Shown: piece after piece, positions 1-13,842 of the stretch
How the letters are laid out: every line of letters starts with the position of its first letter
How positions within the stretch are numbered: the first letter of the stretch is position 1
Assembly (NCBI RefSeq): GCF_048771995.1
Contig: NC_133063.1
Location: 9,340,001-9,404,000 of the forward strand
Source of the DNA: Taeniopygia guttata
Lineage: Eukaryota; Chordata; Aves; Passeriformes; Estrildidae
DNA: 64,000 bases
Direction of reading: 5' to 3'
Program-made: the position numbers and the translations under genes
The notes under the pieces: model-generated
Told to the model about the DNA's origin: nothing
The model's database searches: none
What the model saw: only the letters and a program-made list of their open reading frames with translations

Positions 1-3000
1 CTTTTCATCTAAAGAAAGGAGAGGTAAACAAGAAGTCCAGCAAAAACCACCAAGGGATCATCAAGTATAATATATCAAATATAATGAACACAGCTTAAGA
101 CAGTTGAGGCAGCTATATGTTTGAAAACATAAGCCATCCAAATGGAAAACATTAACTATTTTAATTCCCTTTAACTACCTTTGCTTCTGTTTTTCTCTGT
201 TATATCAAGTCATGGTTTGGAGCTTTAACAAAATAGGGTTAAATCAGCCTGTTTCTGATGTAAGGAGTAGGTTGAAGTAATTATAGCAAACTGGAAAAAT
301 GTCTTCTGTTCCCTAGCATTGTTGTGCCAAATATAGACACCATGTGTCACATTCCAGCCCAAGTGATCCCAAAGCAGTTTCTTCCAAAAGTCGCTTTTGC
401 TTTGGAGAATCAACACCTAAACACACAGCCAACTGAGAGAGAATAGAATTTCAATTCCATTGAATATAGTGAATAACTGCCTACCTAAATAATTCTTCTC
501 TGAAGGAAGTCTGTTGAAAAAATGAGGTGTACACTGTGTTGGAAAGTTTTTTTAAAAAATGGCAATGTGTTTTTGTCTTTCACAAGAAAAAACCTACATT
601 TATCTTTAAAAGCCAGAAACAAAATGTCACTTCATTTTTCTCTCAAATATAAAATAAATAACAGCTTGGTAATAAGCTCTCAGAGGATGAAAACATTTTC
701 ACTGAAATGTTTACTAGCATAGGGAGTGAAATTTTTGTTTAACTGATAATTCAGGAACAGCATGCTCCCGGAAAGTTCAAAGAACATAACAGTCAAGTAA
801 GAGGTGGTAGGTTGTTTCTGAACTCATAAAGAAGTATTCACACATATAAACAAGCTTGGAAAGATACTGGAGGCTGTCTGTCCCCTGATTTTGAATAACT
901 GCAGGTCCATACTCATGCTACCATCAGTCTGTATGGAATCTTCAAAGAGTAAAATGCTTTTGTTATTCAAAATAGAATGCAACAGCACATGAAACAGCAT
1001 TATTTTTTTCTTCACTAATTCCCAAGACAGATTGACACTTATTGACCTACAGCAGGTTTTTACAGATCTAAAAGTTTGATACTTTTCAGTGCAAAAGATA
1101 TTTTGGGGTACATTTAAAAAACTGACATCTCTGTCTTTCCTTGGATTGTATCTAACTGACAAAAAAGCCCAAATACTGAACCTGATTGTGAAGAGAAATA
1201 ATACAAATTAACAGGAGAAGGTTTGGGTAGGCTTAATACAATACTTGTAAATATCTACTAAATTTACAGAGGTTCTCAGTTTTGATGGAACAAAGTTCAG
1301 ATCAACTCCCTGGTAACTTTGAGGTGGAAGAGAAGAGGGAGAGAAGACAAAACCAAAACTGAGATCCCCTTATAACTGAAAACACATTAAAACAAACAAA
1401 AAGCTTGTTTGTTTTTAAAATGCTTACAAAATCCTCATTTGATGCACAAATCCAAATTCAGAATCCTCCTAAGCTATTCCAAAACGGAGCTGATTCTTCC
1501 ACCCCCATCTGATCTACAATTAGTCAATCACAGGATCAGGAGACTTTACATGTTTTATGCTACCTTGTAACACAGACATCTCTCTGGCTTGTTACACTTG
1601 AAATTTAGGGTGAAATTTGTGTCACTAAAAAAATACTGAGTTTTAGCTCCCAGGCAGCATAAATTGATAAAACTTTCCATGTCAATCCATTGATTTTTTT
1701 TTTTCCCTAGAATAGCTGATCCTTACAGCTGATCCTTACTTTACCACAGTGGTACAGTAATAAAGGAGTCTTTTTTTTTTTTTTTTTTTTTTTTTGAAAA
1801 TTGTATTTAGATTTAGAGGCACGGAGTTCTATTCAGGGCATAGGGATTATTCTCATTCATACAGCAGGCTTGGCTTCTGAAATGGTAAACAAGCTTCACA
1901 GCCAAGGTAAAGATATTTCCTGCTCTAGTTTGGTTCTCCTTCTGGTGTGTTTTATCTTGCAACTGTAAAAAATGGGGAATAAGCCTACAAGGTACTATTT
2001 TTTATGTTTAATCATAATTATTACAAGAAAAGTTAGATTATACCTGGACAAAGGACACAAAACCAATTCTTCTTTCTAGCAGGATGAAACTTGAACATTC
2101 TAGTTCTGTAGTTAAAAGATGGAACTTATTTCAGGATGAGATAAGAATTAGCAGGATCTAGAGCATTAATAGGGCACACACTTCTGATTTTTCATTCATG
2201 AAGATACCTTCAAGGCAGCTGGGAGCTGGCATTTCTTGAGATATTTTGAGAGACCATGAAAGCGCATTGTTTTTCTTGTCATGACAGCAAAGCATTGTTC
2301 ACAGGCTTTATTTGATCTTCAAGCAGGGAGGAAAAAAACACAGTCCAATCTCTAAGCATAGAATCACTTCTTTTAAAGGTGTAGGACTCAACAAGTCCAC
2401 AGTTATAGCAGCTGAATGCAAGTGACATGTTCCCCTGGTCAGGCTGCCACTCTGGAATTTCGGGTATCGAGTTTGGTTGACATCAATTTTTGGTGCTGTC
2501 TATTCTCAGACCAGGGGATTAACCAGGCATCACCCCATCAGCAGCAATCAATCCATCACAGGCCAATAAGAACAAAAAAAGGGTTGTACTACAGAACTAG
2601 ATTTATTAAAAGCTCTACCATTTATAACACCAGGAAAAACAATAGTGCCAGCTTGCAGCAGTCGAAAATAAGCTGCAGTCTCAAAGATAATAAAAAACAA
2701 GGTAATCAATGAGTCAGAAAAAGAGTGGAAAGCCCTGCTCTGAGAAGCCATAAACACTAGAGTTAGTACTATCAGTAGGAAAATAGTTTGTTTACTCAGG
2801 AAAAACTCCTGAAATTAATTACAGGTGAAAGTCTGATATAACCTGTTGTATTTCAGATCACGTTCCCAAAAAAGATATGTGCCTTCTCTAAACAGTAATT
2901 CTGTATGTTATATGTGGTAGAGGCACCCATCACATTAATAGGATTTATTCACGTGGTTTCCTAGCATGGGAAATAGGCTGGGATCACAATATGAAATCCA

Positions 3001-4802
3001 GTTTCTTGGCTAGAGAGGTGAGCTCTTTCACACAGGAGCACAGCCGCAATGTGAAAATCTGTAGTTGCTTAATCTCCACTCAAATCATCACCAGTATCTC
3101 AGCATACCTTTGATCCTCATTGCTGGAATGCTGGGATGAGTGCCAGGTACCTGAGCCAGGGACTTTGGCAAAAGCAATGTGAATATGACCAACATCCCAA
3201 AGCATCAAAGCTAAATCTTGAACATGTTGCTTGCAAAGTAATCTCACTGATAGAGGGAATCTGCTTATACAGAAGAAGCACTTCTTTCTCTTTTTTGTAG
3301 AAATTTCTGCAATTTTGTCTTGACATCCAAAAAGGAGAGGACAGTCTTTCATCTTCGTTCAGAGACTGAAATCTTTTCATGACATCAAGCTACCATTACA
3401 ATAAAAGTGGCATGATATAAAAATACATGTACTTAATTTCCAATGGAGAGTATCTCATGAGCCCTCCAGGATATTAAATGGCATACTAAATCTTGCTGAA
3501 CTAAGCATTGCCCTGACTTCTTTGGAAAAACCTGTTTTCTTCTGGAATCTTATATATTCATTCCAACTATGGATTCAGCACCATAGATATTTTAAATATC
3601 TCCTGTGACATCATAGGTATATTTTTTCCTACAGCTATTAATAAAAAAGAACCAGAACCATCAAACACAAAGAATTTTCTCCCCAAGTTGTCAGTTCTCT
3701 CTCAGTTTGAGGCCTCTGCCTCAAATCACACTCTATCTACAGGCAGTAATTTCCAGTTCTCAGACACATAATGCAAATAATTTTGTAGCTACAAGATTCC
3801 ACTTGCTGTTTGGGTTTGGGGTTTGGTTTTTGTTTTTTTTTTTTGTTCCCTTAGGAGATATCCAATCTATACTCTGACTCTCTTCCTTCCTTCTAAACAG
3901 CAAACTTATTCCCTGTGACAAGAGGTGGCTTGAGATGAGTGGACACCCCTGGAGACTGAAAGCTTTCACATCTCCCAAGGCTGTACTGCCCCTTCTTGCC
4001 TGGAGCTCCTGGCAGTGAGCCTGACATACACAACCACCATTTGAGGGAGAGGGAATCACACTGGCAGTAGGAGAAAAGCCAGCTGGCTGGCTGGCTGTGG
4101 AGTCATGGACATAGAACCTCAGCAGAAAAACTGTCCTGCTGTTAGAACACTGAAATTTAAGGGGAACTGCTCTTTTCACATCATACAAAATTTAACTCTT
4201 AAATTGATAGCTCTTGAGAGCCATCTGTCTTGAAGACATTCTGGATAGTCACTGAATAGAAGGAAGACACAAGACGTAGTACTGATCTGTTCACATTTCA
4301 CTTTTAGCTGTTGGATTTCCTTACTTTACAATTCACTTCTGCTGTTTGTATTATTCAAATAGACGTGACTGACTGCTTTGACAGGCCTACCCATGGGAAC
4401 ATGTTATTGCAGATTTCCTTCACTGTTTTACATTAGAATCCTTCATGTTCTACAGTAAAGGTTTGAGGGCTTCAACTCTACACCAACAGCTTCCTCAAAC
4501 AAAAAAGAAAACCAAGTTAAGTGAGAGAGAAAGTAATTCCCCACAGCTGTGCTCAAGGTATGGACTGCAGCTCAGACCCTTCCAGCCTCATCTGACCTTG
4601 TCAGACCACTTGCATTTTCCCACAGGAAAACAGACTGAGCAGAAAGCTAAAGTTGTAGTGTTTTACAGGAATACAATTGAGAAAGAAAACCACATCTGCT
4701 GCAATCAACAGGAGCTCCTCCAACCACTTAGTGAGCTCTGGGAAGGGTTAGGCTGAGAGGACAAAGAGTAGAAACTGAGGCACAGAAAGTTCTACCCAAA
4801 TA
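1..4802. other. Unassigned noncoding, AT-rich DNA
   Basis: No gene, RNA gene or recognisable repeat was found in this stretch apart from a 25-base T run at 1771-1795. The open frames present (up to 142 codons on the minus strand at 3760-4188) overlap one another, are of low complexity in places (poly-K/N where they cross A/T runs) and show no family motif. Conserved noncoding elements cannot be judged from one sequence. Confidence 0.6.
1771..1795. repeat. Poly(T) tract, 25 bases
   Basis: An uninterrupted run of 25 T. It could be the complement of a retroposed poly(A) tail, but no identifiable retrocopy adjoins it. A simple homopolymer is the safer reading. Confidence 0.85.
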
Positions 4803-5008
4803 AGAGGAAGACAGAATAAGGACGAACTTCTTTACTGGGCAGGTGGCCATACACTGGTTGCCCAGAGAGTATTGGGCACTGGAGATATTCAAGGACTGTC
4901 TGGGTGAAATCCTGTGCCATGTGCTCTAGGGTGATCCTGCTTATGCAGGGAGGTTGGACCAGATGACCACTCTGGTCCCTTCCAACCTGACCATGCTGTA
5001 GTTCTGTT
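4803..5008 (+). mobile_element. CR1 LINE 3'-end fragment, plus orientation
   Basis: The sequence follows the typical avian CR1 3' untranslated region in sense. A segment of the type 'gaacttctttactg', a 'tggagatattcaa' block and a 'ctctagggtgatcctgc' block are followed by the terminal 'ggttggaccagatgacc' and 'cccttccaacctga' pair. It is a 5'-truncated, diverged copy of about 200 bases without coding capacity, as is usual for CR1. The end is approximate because the terminal octamers are degraded to 'gtagttctgtta'. Confidence 0.85.
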
Positions 5009-5291
5009 AACTCAAAGTAAAAGATCTGCTGTATTCCCTCTGGCACCAGGGAAGAAACACACAATCTGCTGCTTCCTAAGCCCTCATTTTCTGCACTACA
5101 TGGGCTTGCTATGTTTACGCTTTTGCTGTCTCAGAAATGTCAAGCTCATCAAGAATTTGTAAAGCCTCATCACCTGGATGTGTGTGATTACATGGGAAAC
5201 TCAGCTCACCCAGCTTCTAGACAGCACAACAGCAGGCACAAAACGCAACTCAAAACCCAGCCAGCCCCACACTACTAATATTGACATCTAC

Positions 5292-5349
5292 ATTGGTTGG
5301 ACTTGATGATCTGAAATGTCTTTTCCAACCTAGTAGATTCTGTGATTCC
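5292..5349 (+). mobile_element. CR1 LINE terminal fragment, plus orientation
   Basis: A short sense CR1 3' terminus. 'ggttggacttgatgat' is followed about 20 bases later by 'ttttccaacct' and then by degenerate 'gattctgtgattcc' octamers, the hallmark CR1 ending. It lies about 280 bases beyond the 4.8-5.0 kb fragment in the same orientation but repeats the same terminal module, so it is a separate insertion. Confidence 0.85.
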
Positions 5350-7382
5350 ACGACTGAAACTTAAAGCCTCTACACTGACATTTGAGTCCTGTCAGTGTCT
5401 GTGTGAGGATCTGAAGGGCACTACTGGGCCTGTCTGGTGTTGCCTGGCTACCCAGGGCTCCTCCTGGCTGCCCATGAGTGCTGATGGTGTTGTTCCTGCC
5501 AGGACCCAGCCCATGGGGTTGGGTCAGCTCAGCTCCCACCATGGCCAGACAATCTGCACAGGTAAGCAGGATGACTGTCTCCTTGCTCTACCAGTCTGGC
5601 ATTTGTGACACCTGGATTCTGTGCTGACCTGAGCTCCTGAGCAGCTTGTGACATGCCCCTGCATGGGGGAAGATGGAGGAAAACAGCTTGGCTGCCTAGT
5701 CTCCTCTCCAAAATGTTCCAAGTTTTCTGTTGGGAAGAGACAGGCATTAATTACTACCAGCTCTCTCCTCTGGAGCAGACAGAGCAAACAGCTCTTATCT
5801 TGCGACTGTGAGTCACCCCTTTGGATGGTGGCACAGGGAAGACAGGGGTGATGATGCAATTCCTAGCTCTCTCAGGTTCCCCATCTGCCAAGGAGGAAAT
5901 GCAGACTGTGCTGCCAGGCAAAGCTTACAGACCATTTGTTCAGGAAGGTATCACGAGGGCAGTGGGCACAGATCTGGGGCTGAGCAGCCAAAAAAGTAGA
6001 AGACAGATGAGCACTGGGAGAGCAGACAGACCTAGAGCTCTCCCATGCAGTCCTGGGGATACAAGAGTAATCTCTGCTTGCTTAGGGTAAGGCATTCAAA
6101 TATCATCCCAACTCTCCTTTCTCCCCAGTTTCTTTGGCTGTGGAAAGAACATAAATAAATCAATGGCATATTCTTCCCTGAAAATCCTTTCAAGGGCATC
6201 TTGTCTTCCAGACAAAGAGAAGAAGAAACGTAATTGTAAAACGTTGGAGCTCTACTATTTTCATATGATGTGTTTTAAGGCCCAAATCCCTGGAACATCC
6301 CACTCCTGTTACTGGCAGCTAAAGGCCACTTATCTCTCAAGTATATCATGCTGTTCCCAGGATGTTTTTCTAGATATGCACTTTTGTAGGCCTGAGAGAT
6401 GAGAAGTCTGTCCAAGGAATTCAGGAATTTCTTTTAAGTTTCCTGCTCCAGTGTCCTAACTTAACAACATCTTTGGCTAGGAATATGACAGTGAAATCAG
6501 AAGAAGAACAAAAGAAATCATTGTTCCCAGCAACTTGGATTTCTCTTCCAAAATAATAAATCTGTATTTGCAACAGAACCCTCAGAGTTTACACATTCAA
6601 TAGATAACTGAAGTAAATAATTATTTGAACTTTTTAGAGTAATTTATTTAAATAGTCCATCTATTTAAAGAGCCCATCTGTTATTTAAATTATCTAAAAA
6701 CATTTTTTATTTTAAAAAATTTGAACATATGTGGCTTTAATTTTTGTTTGGGATTTAATCAACCCTCCAAACCTTGCAAAGAGTATTTTAAATAAAACTT
6801 CTTTTTGTAAATAGAGATTTTAATGAAGTATTACTAGCTGCCTGTCTAATTCTCTTCATAATCAGAGACAGCGTTCTGTGTCACAACTTCAGAAAAGCTA
6901 GACAAAAATTGGTCTAAATTACCCTTCAAAGCAGCCCTGAAGTATCTTCAGAATCTGCTAAGCATGTCTGAGTTCATTTCAGGAAGATGCCAAGGTAATC
7001 TGTGTAGTGAAAAGAATAATGTAGTGAAAGCCATGTAGTGAAAAGAATTTGACAGATCAAAATACAAGATGGAGAAAAAAAAATGTCCCTGAATGCTGTC
7101 TTTGTCCTGAGCTGTGACCCTCAACACCAGTAATCAGAATAATAGGCCATAACAGGGCTGTAGGTGACACAATGATACCTAATTTTATACTTCTGCCTTG
7201 TTTCCTGGCAAAATGTCCCAGAGCTTCACAGGCTGGGTGGTCAGCTCTTTCCACACCTGGTCACCAGGCCATGCTCTGAAGTGCTTTTTGCTGCTGTATT
7301 TCACGTGGGGATCGCCAGTCCTATCACTTCTGTCCAGATTTAGGAACACATTATCCTGTACAGCTTGCTGTATCCTGCCAGG
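5350..7382. other. Unassigned noncoding DNA
   Basis: A somewhat GC-richer patch (about 5.38-6.09 kb) contains several overlapping frames on both strands (67-111 codons), none with a recognisable motif or a plausible exon structure. From about 6.4 to 6.85 kb the DNA becomes strongly AT-rich with many ATTTAAAT-like words. No repeat family was recognised. Confidence 0.55.
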
Positions 7383-7492
7383 CTGTTCTCTGGTGCTGGC
7401 ACTCCTCCCACTTATCTTTCTTTCTACCTGGCTCTGCTCACATTGAAAGGAACTCTCAGATCCAAAGTCTATCATGTATCCATGAGCTCAAG
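7383..7492 (+). repeat. Inverted repeat, arm 1 of 2
   Basis: This arm is the reverse complement of 8552-8640, with scattered mismatches, one 3-base gap and one gap of about 18 bases. Shared words include 'gctctgctcaca' and 'cttatctttctttctacctg' (arm 2 carries their near-complement). Arm 1 also lies inside a 96-codon open frame on the minus strand (7185-7475) whose product I do not recognise. The simplest reading is two copies of an unidentified interspersed repeat in opposite orientations about 1.06 kb apart. Confidence 0.8.
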
Positions 7493-8551
7493 TGGTAGAT
7501 CTTCATTCAAGACCTGGAAGACATTTTACTATGGTGCACAGTGCTCCTAACCCTTCCCAAACTTTGTAAATGCTGGTATCAGCAGTTTTATTCTCATTCT
7601 TACCCCCTTGTATTGCTCTAGCTTTCATTACAACAGGCTTGAGGAATCCAAGTGACTCCCCTCTCCATTTATATATTGGGAAAAATCATGGCAATATATT
7701 TAGCCAGTTAGCCAAAGAAGGTTGTGTGAACCTCTCAATATATGAGCCACCAACAGGGCTTGAGTTTTCTGCATGCATCTAGAGGGTTTAAACTGTTATT
7801 TCTGATTGTTGCTGCCCCTCTGCTACTATTGCATTTCCCCAGCCATATAGAACCATAGAGTTCTCTGTTGCACAGCAAGCCAACCTCTCAGTGGAGTTCC
7901 GAAACCAGGAGGTCCAGGGACATTTTAGAACTTTGGGTAGTAGGTACACAGTCCTACCAAAAGGCCATGCTTCAGTATGCTACCTGCTGGGACACCATTA
8001 CCTAAATATATTGTACAGTATACAGTGCATAGTGGCAATGCTATACCATAAAATGCCAAACTTCAGATATTTTATGTGTCCTTAAGTCACTCATATGGGC
8101 CCAGGAGACCTGACAAAGCACAGCAATCATCTTTCTAGATCTTTGAGGACACACATCCCTCTTAAGCAGCACTAGATGCTGGTTTTGAAGGGATAGAACC
8201 CTATACACACAGACTCAAAGCTGTGTTTCTTCAATAAGATGTGATTTAGGTCCCAGTCTTGAGTGCTAGAATCAAAATTAGCCAAGAATGCTCAGCTGTG
8301 GTCATTCCTCATCCACCTCATCCAGACAAGATGAAATCCTGCATTGTCTAGTTTATATTATTAATCAATGAAAAGCCCCGTGTGAGCTCCTCTTGGCATC
8401 CACTTTGGTGTGGCAGTGGCTGCACTAGCTCCCAGTTCCTGAATATTCTCTGCTGATCCACCAAGCCTTCTTGGTACTTGGCTATTCAAGCTCTATTCTA
8501 ATACCATCATACCTTATGCCACTTGACTTGCCTCATTTTTTTTTTTTTTTT

Positions 8552-8640
8552 CTTGATCTCATGGATCTGAGAGTTTATTTCTATGTGAGCAGAGTCAGGT
8601 AGAAAGAAAGATAAGAGGAAGTGCCAGCCCCAGAGAATAG
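8552..8640 (-). repeat. Inverted repeat, arm 2 of 2
   Basis: Partner of 7383-7492 in opposite orientation. It is preceded directly by a 16-base T run ending at 8551. Relative to arm 1 it lacks an internal piece of about 18 bases near its start and 3 bases within the 'aagtgggaggag' word, so the copies have diverged by indels as well as substitutions. Similarity ends abruptly at about 8640. Confidence 0.8.
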
Positions 8641-11600
8641 ACATGTATTCAGTCTGTTTTTCATCCCCTTCATTTTGTTCATTGTCAAGTTAAGTGTGCC
8701 TTTTGACAACAGTGTCTACAGGTATCTCAAATAATCCCTGTATTTTCCATTCTGCATATCTCATGTTCAGAAAGGCTGTGCTAGAGCCAACTGAACAATT
8801 CCACTATCTCTGTGTCCTCTTCTGTACAGTAGCAAAAAGCAGGTGACTGTAAGAATAGAAAAATAGATCAGGCCCTACAGCTTACTGCCCTTCAGTTTTT
8901 CCCCAGTTTCCAACAGTTTACAGACCAGACAAAACATAAACTACAGCCAATGACTACTTAATAACCCTCTAAAGATTTGTCTTTCTTGACCTGCCCAATA
9001 TCCTTCCTGAAACCGCATACATTTCCTGCATTCTTGACATCCTGCAGATATCAACACCCAACTGCAAACTAAATGGAGAACCATCTGCTTCACTTCTTTT
9101 AGAGCTGCTAGCAAATACTTTCATATCATTGCACTAGATTATGCACTAGAAAAGAGAGTGAGCAGTCAACTCCTATTAATCTTCTGTGGCCAACCATGTA
9201 TTGCTTTCCCCTAGTTTAATCTAATATTTCAACAAAGTCTTAGTACAGTTTTCAGTTAGCTTGGGTCATCACAGTTTCTGTGATTTTACTATTTACTATT
9301 TTTTCCCCACTTCTATGAAGTACACTTGAAGCAGAATGCATAGAATCAGAGCAAAAATGTAAAGTTAATACCATGGAACAGTTGTCAATAACCTAAACTA
9401 TGCTAACGCACAGATATGGTCTTCAGCATTAAATGCTGCATATGCAAAGAGAAGCAGAAAATACTAGAATTTTTCTTTCTGCAAAGAGAAGCAGAAAATA
9501 TTAGAATTTTTCTTTCTGCACAGCTGTTTCAGGCTGTGGGTGGACAGTCTGAATTCTGATTTCTGATTCTCTGAAATCCCACTCCCCTGTGACCAATGTC
9601 ATTTATAGGAAGTACCAAAAGTGGGGCCAGACCTCATCCATTGCTGGAAATGGGCATGCCTGCAGCAGGGTGTGCCTGCATCCCTAAGTTTCTAGTGGAG
9701 CACTGTCAAAGATGAATGGGTTTCTGCCTGCCACGTAACAGACAACGCTAGTGAAACAAAGAAAATGAGAGTTGTTGAGAAACTTTCTGAAGCAGGCAGA
9801 AAGCGTCAGGCTTTGAAAACAAAGCACCTTCAGTTCCCCAACAATTTACCTCAAAAGGGCTTGTTTAACATGGGGCAGCCAGAATACTTGAACTACTTTC
9901 CCTTGTTCTTTTCCCTACATATGCACTGGTTTCATAAGAAAAGTGAAACACTGTGGTGGTCACTCTCTAAACTTTTGAACTCATGTATAGGATTTAAGTT
10001 ACAGCTCACACCAAGATACCAGACTAGTAATTTTAATATAAGTCTTAGGAGGTTACTTAAATGACATTTCCACTGAAAAGACACTGTTACATCCTCATTA
10101 CAACCTTGTTCCTCAAGTTATTAATAGCTACCAAAGAGGCAGAGCATGTAGTTATGGAAAACCTTTCAAAGCTGAGGAAATTATGAGGCTTTTATTCAGT
10201 AATAAAACTAATAGAATTACAAAATTAGACTTTTGCATTATTCAGGTTATTCCTAATATAACTTGGTCAATTTTAGCTACCTGTAAAAAGAGAGGGCTGC
10301 AGTTTAATTGGTAAGTTTTCTCCTTCTATTTTTCTCTTTGTGTATTTGCAGTGTATGAAAATGTGCCCTACTAAACAGAGATTAAACTTACTTTTAGTCA
10401 TCGTAAAATACAAAAGTATGAAATTTGTACTTGCTTTAGATTTTATGTCACACTAGAAAATTCCCTTCTCAGAACCATAAGGAAGAGAATGAGAAGAAAG
10501 TAATTCTTCAATGAGCAAATCGAGAAATTCAATTGGAGATAAATCTGCCCAGACCTTCCAAGAACAGAAATATTTATTATTAAGTTGGAAAAGCAGCACA
10601 AGAAATGATACCCAAAGAAAGGAGCTTGGAAAGGGGGAAAAAAAGCCCAGGGAATGGTATATGTAATCCCAAACAAGCATTGGCTGCTCAGAGTAATGCT
10701 CAGCAGCTCAAGAGGTTTTTCCCAGTTACTTTCAGGAGTGATGGTGGAAGAAAACATGCACAAGCCAAATGTTTTTTATCGCTGTAGCAGTTTGTGACTC
10801 AGCACTTAAGGTCTTCTACTCATCTTGAGGCCACCAAAATCATACAGAAATTTATCTGACTCCTTTTGTCTCTCAGATTTGGAGAAACAGGTTCAGATAT
10901 ACAGAAAAAATTGCTTGTCTGATGCAGTCTTGCAAAGCCAGAGGAGTGATTTCAGCTAGCATCTATATTGAGGAAGCCACATGAGCCTAGCAGCTGCTAA
11001 CATGCAGGGCTTTGGTGTGAAGCTGTCAAAGTGCTCACAAAACCTGGCATCTTTACAGACTGAACAACCAAATTATGGTCAACACACTTTTTTCACTGTT
11101 CCTCACAGGACCAATCAATTACTCCTCCTTTAAAGAAGAGAATTTTCTAAAGTGCATAGATCCCAAGCAGTTTCCACACTGACAGAAGCTTGTGTTAAGA
11201 GATAGAAATTGAGCCACCCTTTCTTCCCTATTGCAATTTCTTAATCTTCTCAGAAAAATTCAACCTACTCAAAGAAACACCTGAGGTACACTTATGTGGC
11301 AGATGTCCTGATTCCTTAAGCAGACAAGGATTCACCTAGCTGTCTATCTCAAATTATTTCAGCCATGGGCAAATCCCATATATAAAATTTCTACAGGTTT
11401 CTTGAAAATTAGCCGTTTTTTAGGGAGTTGAAAATTAGAGCTCCCATTGCTGTAAAACCAGAGGCATTCTAGGAATTTTTTGTTCTGTGAGTCAGCCCAT
11501 CAGCTGTGGTTGGTTTGCCAGCCAGCCAGGGCAACAGGAGTTTCCACTATTCCTGGTGGACCGAAAAGATCATTCTTGCTCTCAGAAAAAAAACAAAAAA

Positions 11601-13842
11601 TCAAACTGGCACAGAAGTTTAGATATATTTCATGTTAAAGACCTAGAAGGGAAGGAAAGATATGCAGCTAAAGAACCTGAGTGCACCAATAGGTTCTGCA
11701 ATCTCTTGCTATCAAATGGTTTGGCTGCCTTTGTGAAAAACCAGCTCTGCCATGGTACAGGCTTTTTACTTAGGCCTGCCAGGTAGAAGCTGGATGAAAA
11801 GGGCTGTGACAAGCCTCATGTGATATTTTCAGCTACCCAATCTTCATCTCTCGGCTTGGGAGCTACACTGATCCTTGCCTGAGCTGCTGGGCAGGTGTGA
11901 TTGTGTCCTGACTTTTATCTGCCTGGTCCTGATCATGGGTTTGGATAGATTTGAGACCTCTAGTCACTGTAGTGAATTTGTCTGGCCATCAATGGTTTCT
12001 TGTTGCTCTCTAGTTATTGTTCTCCTTCTTCAGGTGCTCCCTGTCAGGGAGATCCCTGCCTGTGTTGTGCTGTGCTTGCCCTTAACTCCTGGATTTCCTT
12101 CCCTTGTGAAACTATCCCCCTCTTGCTGCTCTTTCAACAACAAAAGAGCAAGAGGCATCGTGAAAATTTCCCCTTCTCACCTCATTTATAGTTTCATTTC
12201 GCCAATGAAAATAAAGGTCTTTTGAAAGGTGGAGAAGTGTCTCTTATCCTCCTCACATCAGTCTCTGGTTTTCTCTGAAGCATATTAGTCTTTTTGTGCT
12301 TATACAGCAGAAAATTTATTCACTTGAAAAAACCTTAATGTCCCTATAAATACAGAATAAAATGGGGAAAACAAAATTGCTTTCATGATGTTTACAGCTG
12401 AAATCACAAGTTGGGTGTTAGTGGGGTTCATTGCTTAAGGATTCAGTGAGTTCAAAAAGTTGGCACATATTTAAAGGAAGAATGGTTAGGTATTTTCCTG
12501 AGACTAAATGGAAAAACTCCATCATGTTCATGGACTTTCCTGACCAAAAAAGAGCAGGAAGATGGGAGTTCTCAAGGAAAAAAAATCAGATATTTCCTCA
12601 GCTTTGTATATTATTAGAGACAGGCGGCTCAGCTAGTGGGGGAGGGCTTAATCTGAGGTAGCAGTGATAACACCTACATTTCTGTATTATTATTCTTAGA
12701 TTTGCAACTGAGAAATTAAATTGGTCTGCAGAGAGAAGACACATCTAGTAAAACTAAATCAATTACAGTTAGAACAAAACAAAACAATTTTTTGTGGAAA
12801 GTCGGTATTGCAGTGGAACAATTCTGATCAGTTTTAACAGCTTGAAAACACATCAGCAGACAGCAATCACAGTTCAGCAACTATGATCAAAATGGTTGTC
12901 TTGCAGCTTCCCCCAAAGGATAAAAAAGTATATAAATAAGACCAAGTTATTAGTCATGGCTAAATTACATAAACTGTTATTAGACTACTCCACTGTCACT
13001 TCTAGGAAGAGAGTAATTCCTGTTAAACTAAAAAAAACTGTAAAAATAGTAGGAACACAATGGAAGGCAGAATATCACTCTGTCACCAGTTCTCCTCATC
13101 ACTGGCAAACTGAATTGGCCATTGCTGTCCTGATATAAGCCTTAGGCACCTATATCACTGCTCCCCGCTAATCTAATAAACACCTGCAATTAAAAACAAT
13201 ATGAAGATACAAAAGAGTCCAAGAGTTTAATACTTAGGATTCCCCATAGGGGCTCTATCTGTTGTGATAGTGCAAAAACACCCTCAAAAAATAAGTATGG
13301 TAGCAAACTAAATCACAGTAGCAACTTCTATATGACTGAAGGACAATGAAGAAAATTATCCACAGATCTCCTAAGGTGAATTAGTTATCAGTTTATAATT
13401 AACACTTGCTGCTTACTGCATAGAAGAGTACAAAAATCCTCTCTTCTATAGGCTTAGGAATAACTTTGAGAACAACTTTCTAATGGAGAGCTCTTCTTCA
13501 GTTACCATGCAGATATATTTACACATAGAGGACAAAGGAGCAGAGCAGCAATTTCCATATGAAAACCAATTGTACTCACTTGCACTCACTAGCTGAATGA
13601 CTTCACTTTCCAAATGTATTTTTTTTTAGAAAGCAGCATGGGTATATGTGTGAGTGTGCTGTAGTGTGCATATACCAATACACACCTAGCTGAAAAGATG
13701 CAAGAGGACAAGATTTGGTAGGTGCACAGATGCTCAGCTCACTTATCAGCACACATAAATTTTCAGAGGAAAGCCTTTTCTTTTACATACCCCATTGTGC
13801 TGTCCACTTTTGCAAAGGACTTTTTGCCCTTTTCATCATTTG
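8641..13842. other. Unassigned noncoding DNA with one tandem duplication
   Basis: Apart from the duplication at 9443-9516 I see no gene or recognised repeat. A 116-codon plus-strand frame at 11,875-12,225 ends close to an AATAAA (about 12,208) and lies in GC-richer DNA. It is leucine/serine/cysteine-rich, matches no family I know, and could be part of an unrecognised LTR or simply chance. Confidence 0.5.
9443..9516 (+). repeat. Tandem duplication, 2 x 37 bases
   Basis: The unit begins 'tgcaaagagaagcagaaaat' and ends 'ttttctttc'. The second copy starts at 9480 and differs from the first by one C-to-T change. It is a recent local slippage or duplication product. Confidence 0.95.

Noticed and set aside
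3760..4188. 142-codon minus-strand frame
   Set aside because: No motif, a poly-Lys/Asn run where it crosses a T tract, and no promoter or splice context.
11875..12225. 116-codon frame followed by AATAAA as a small gene
   Set aside because: No strong start context, no homology recognised, and overlapping alternative frames. Kept only as a note in the gap entry.
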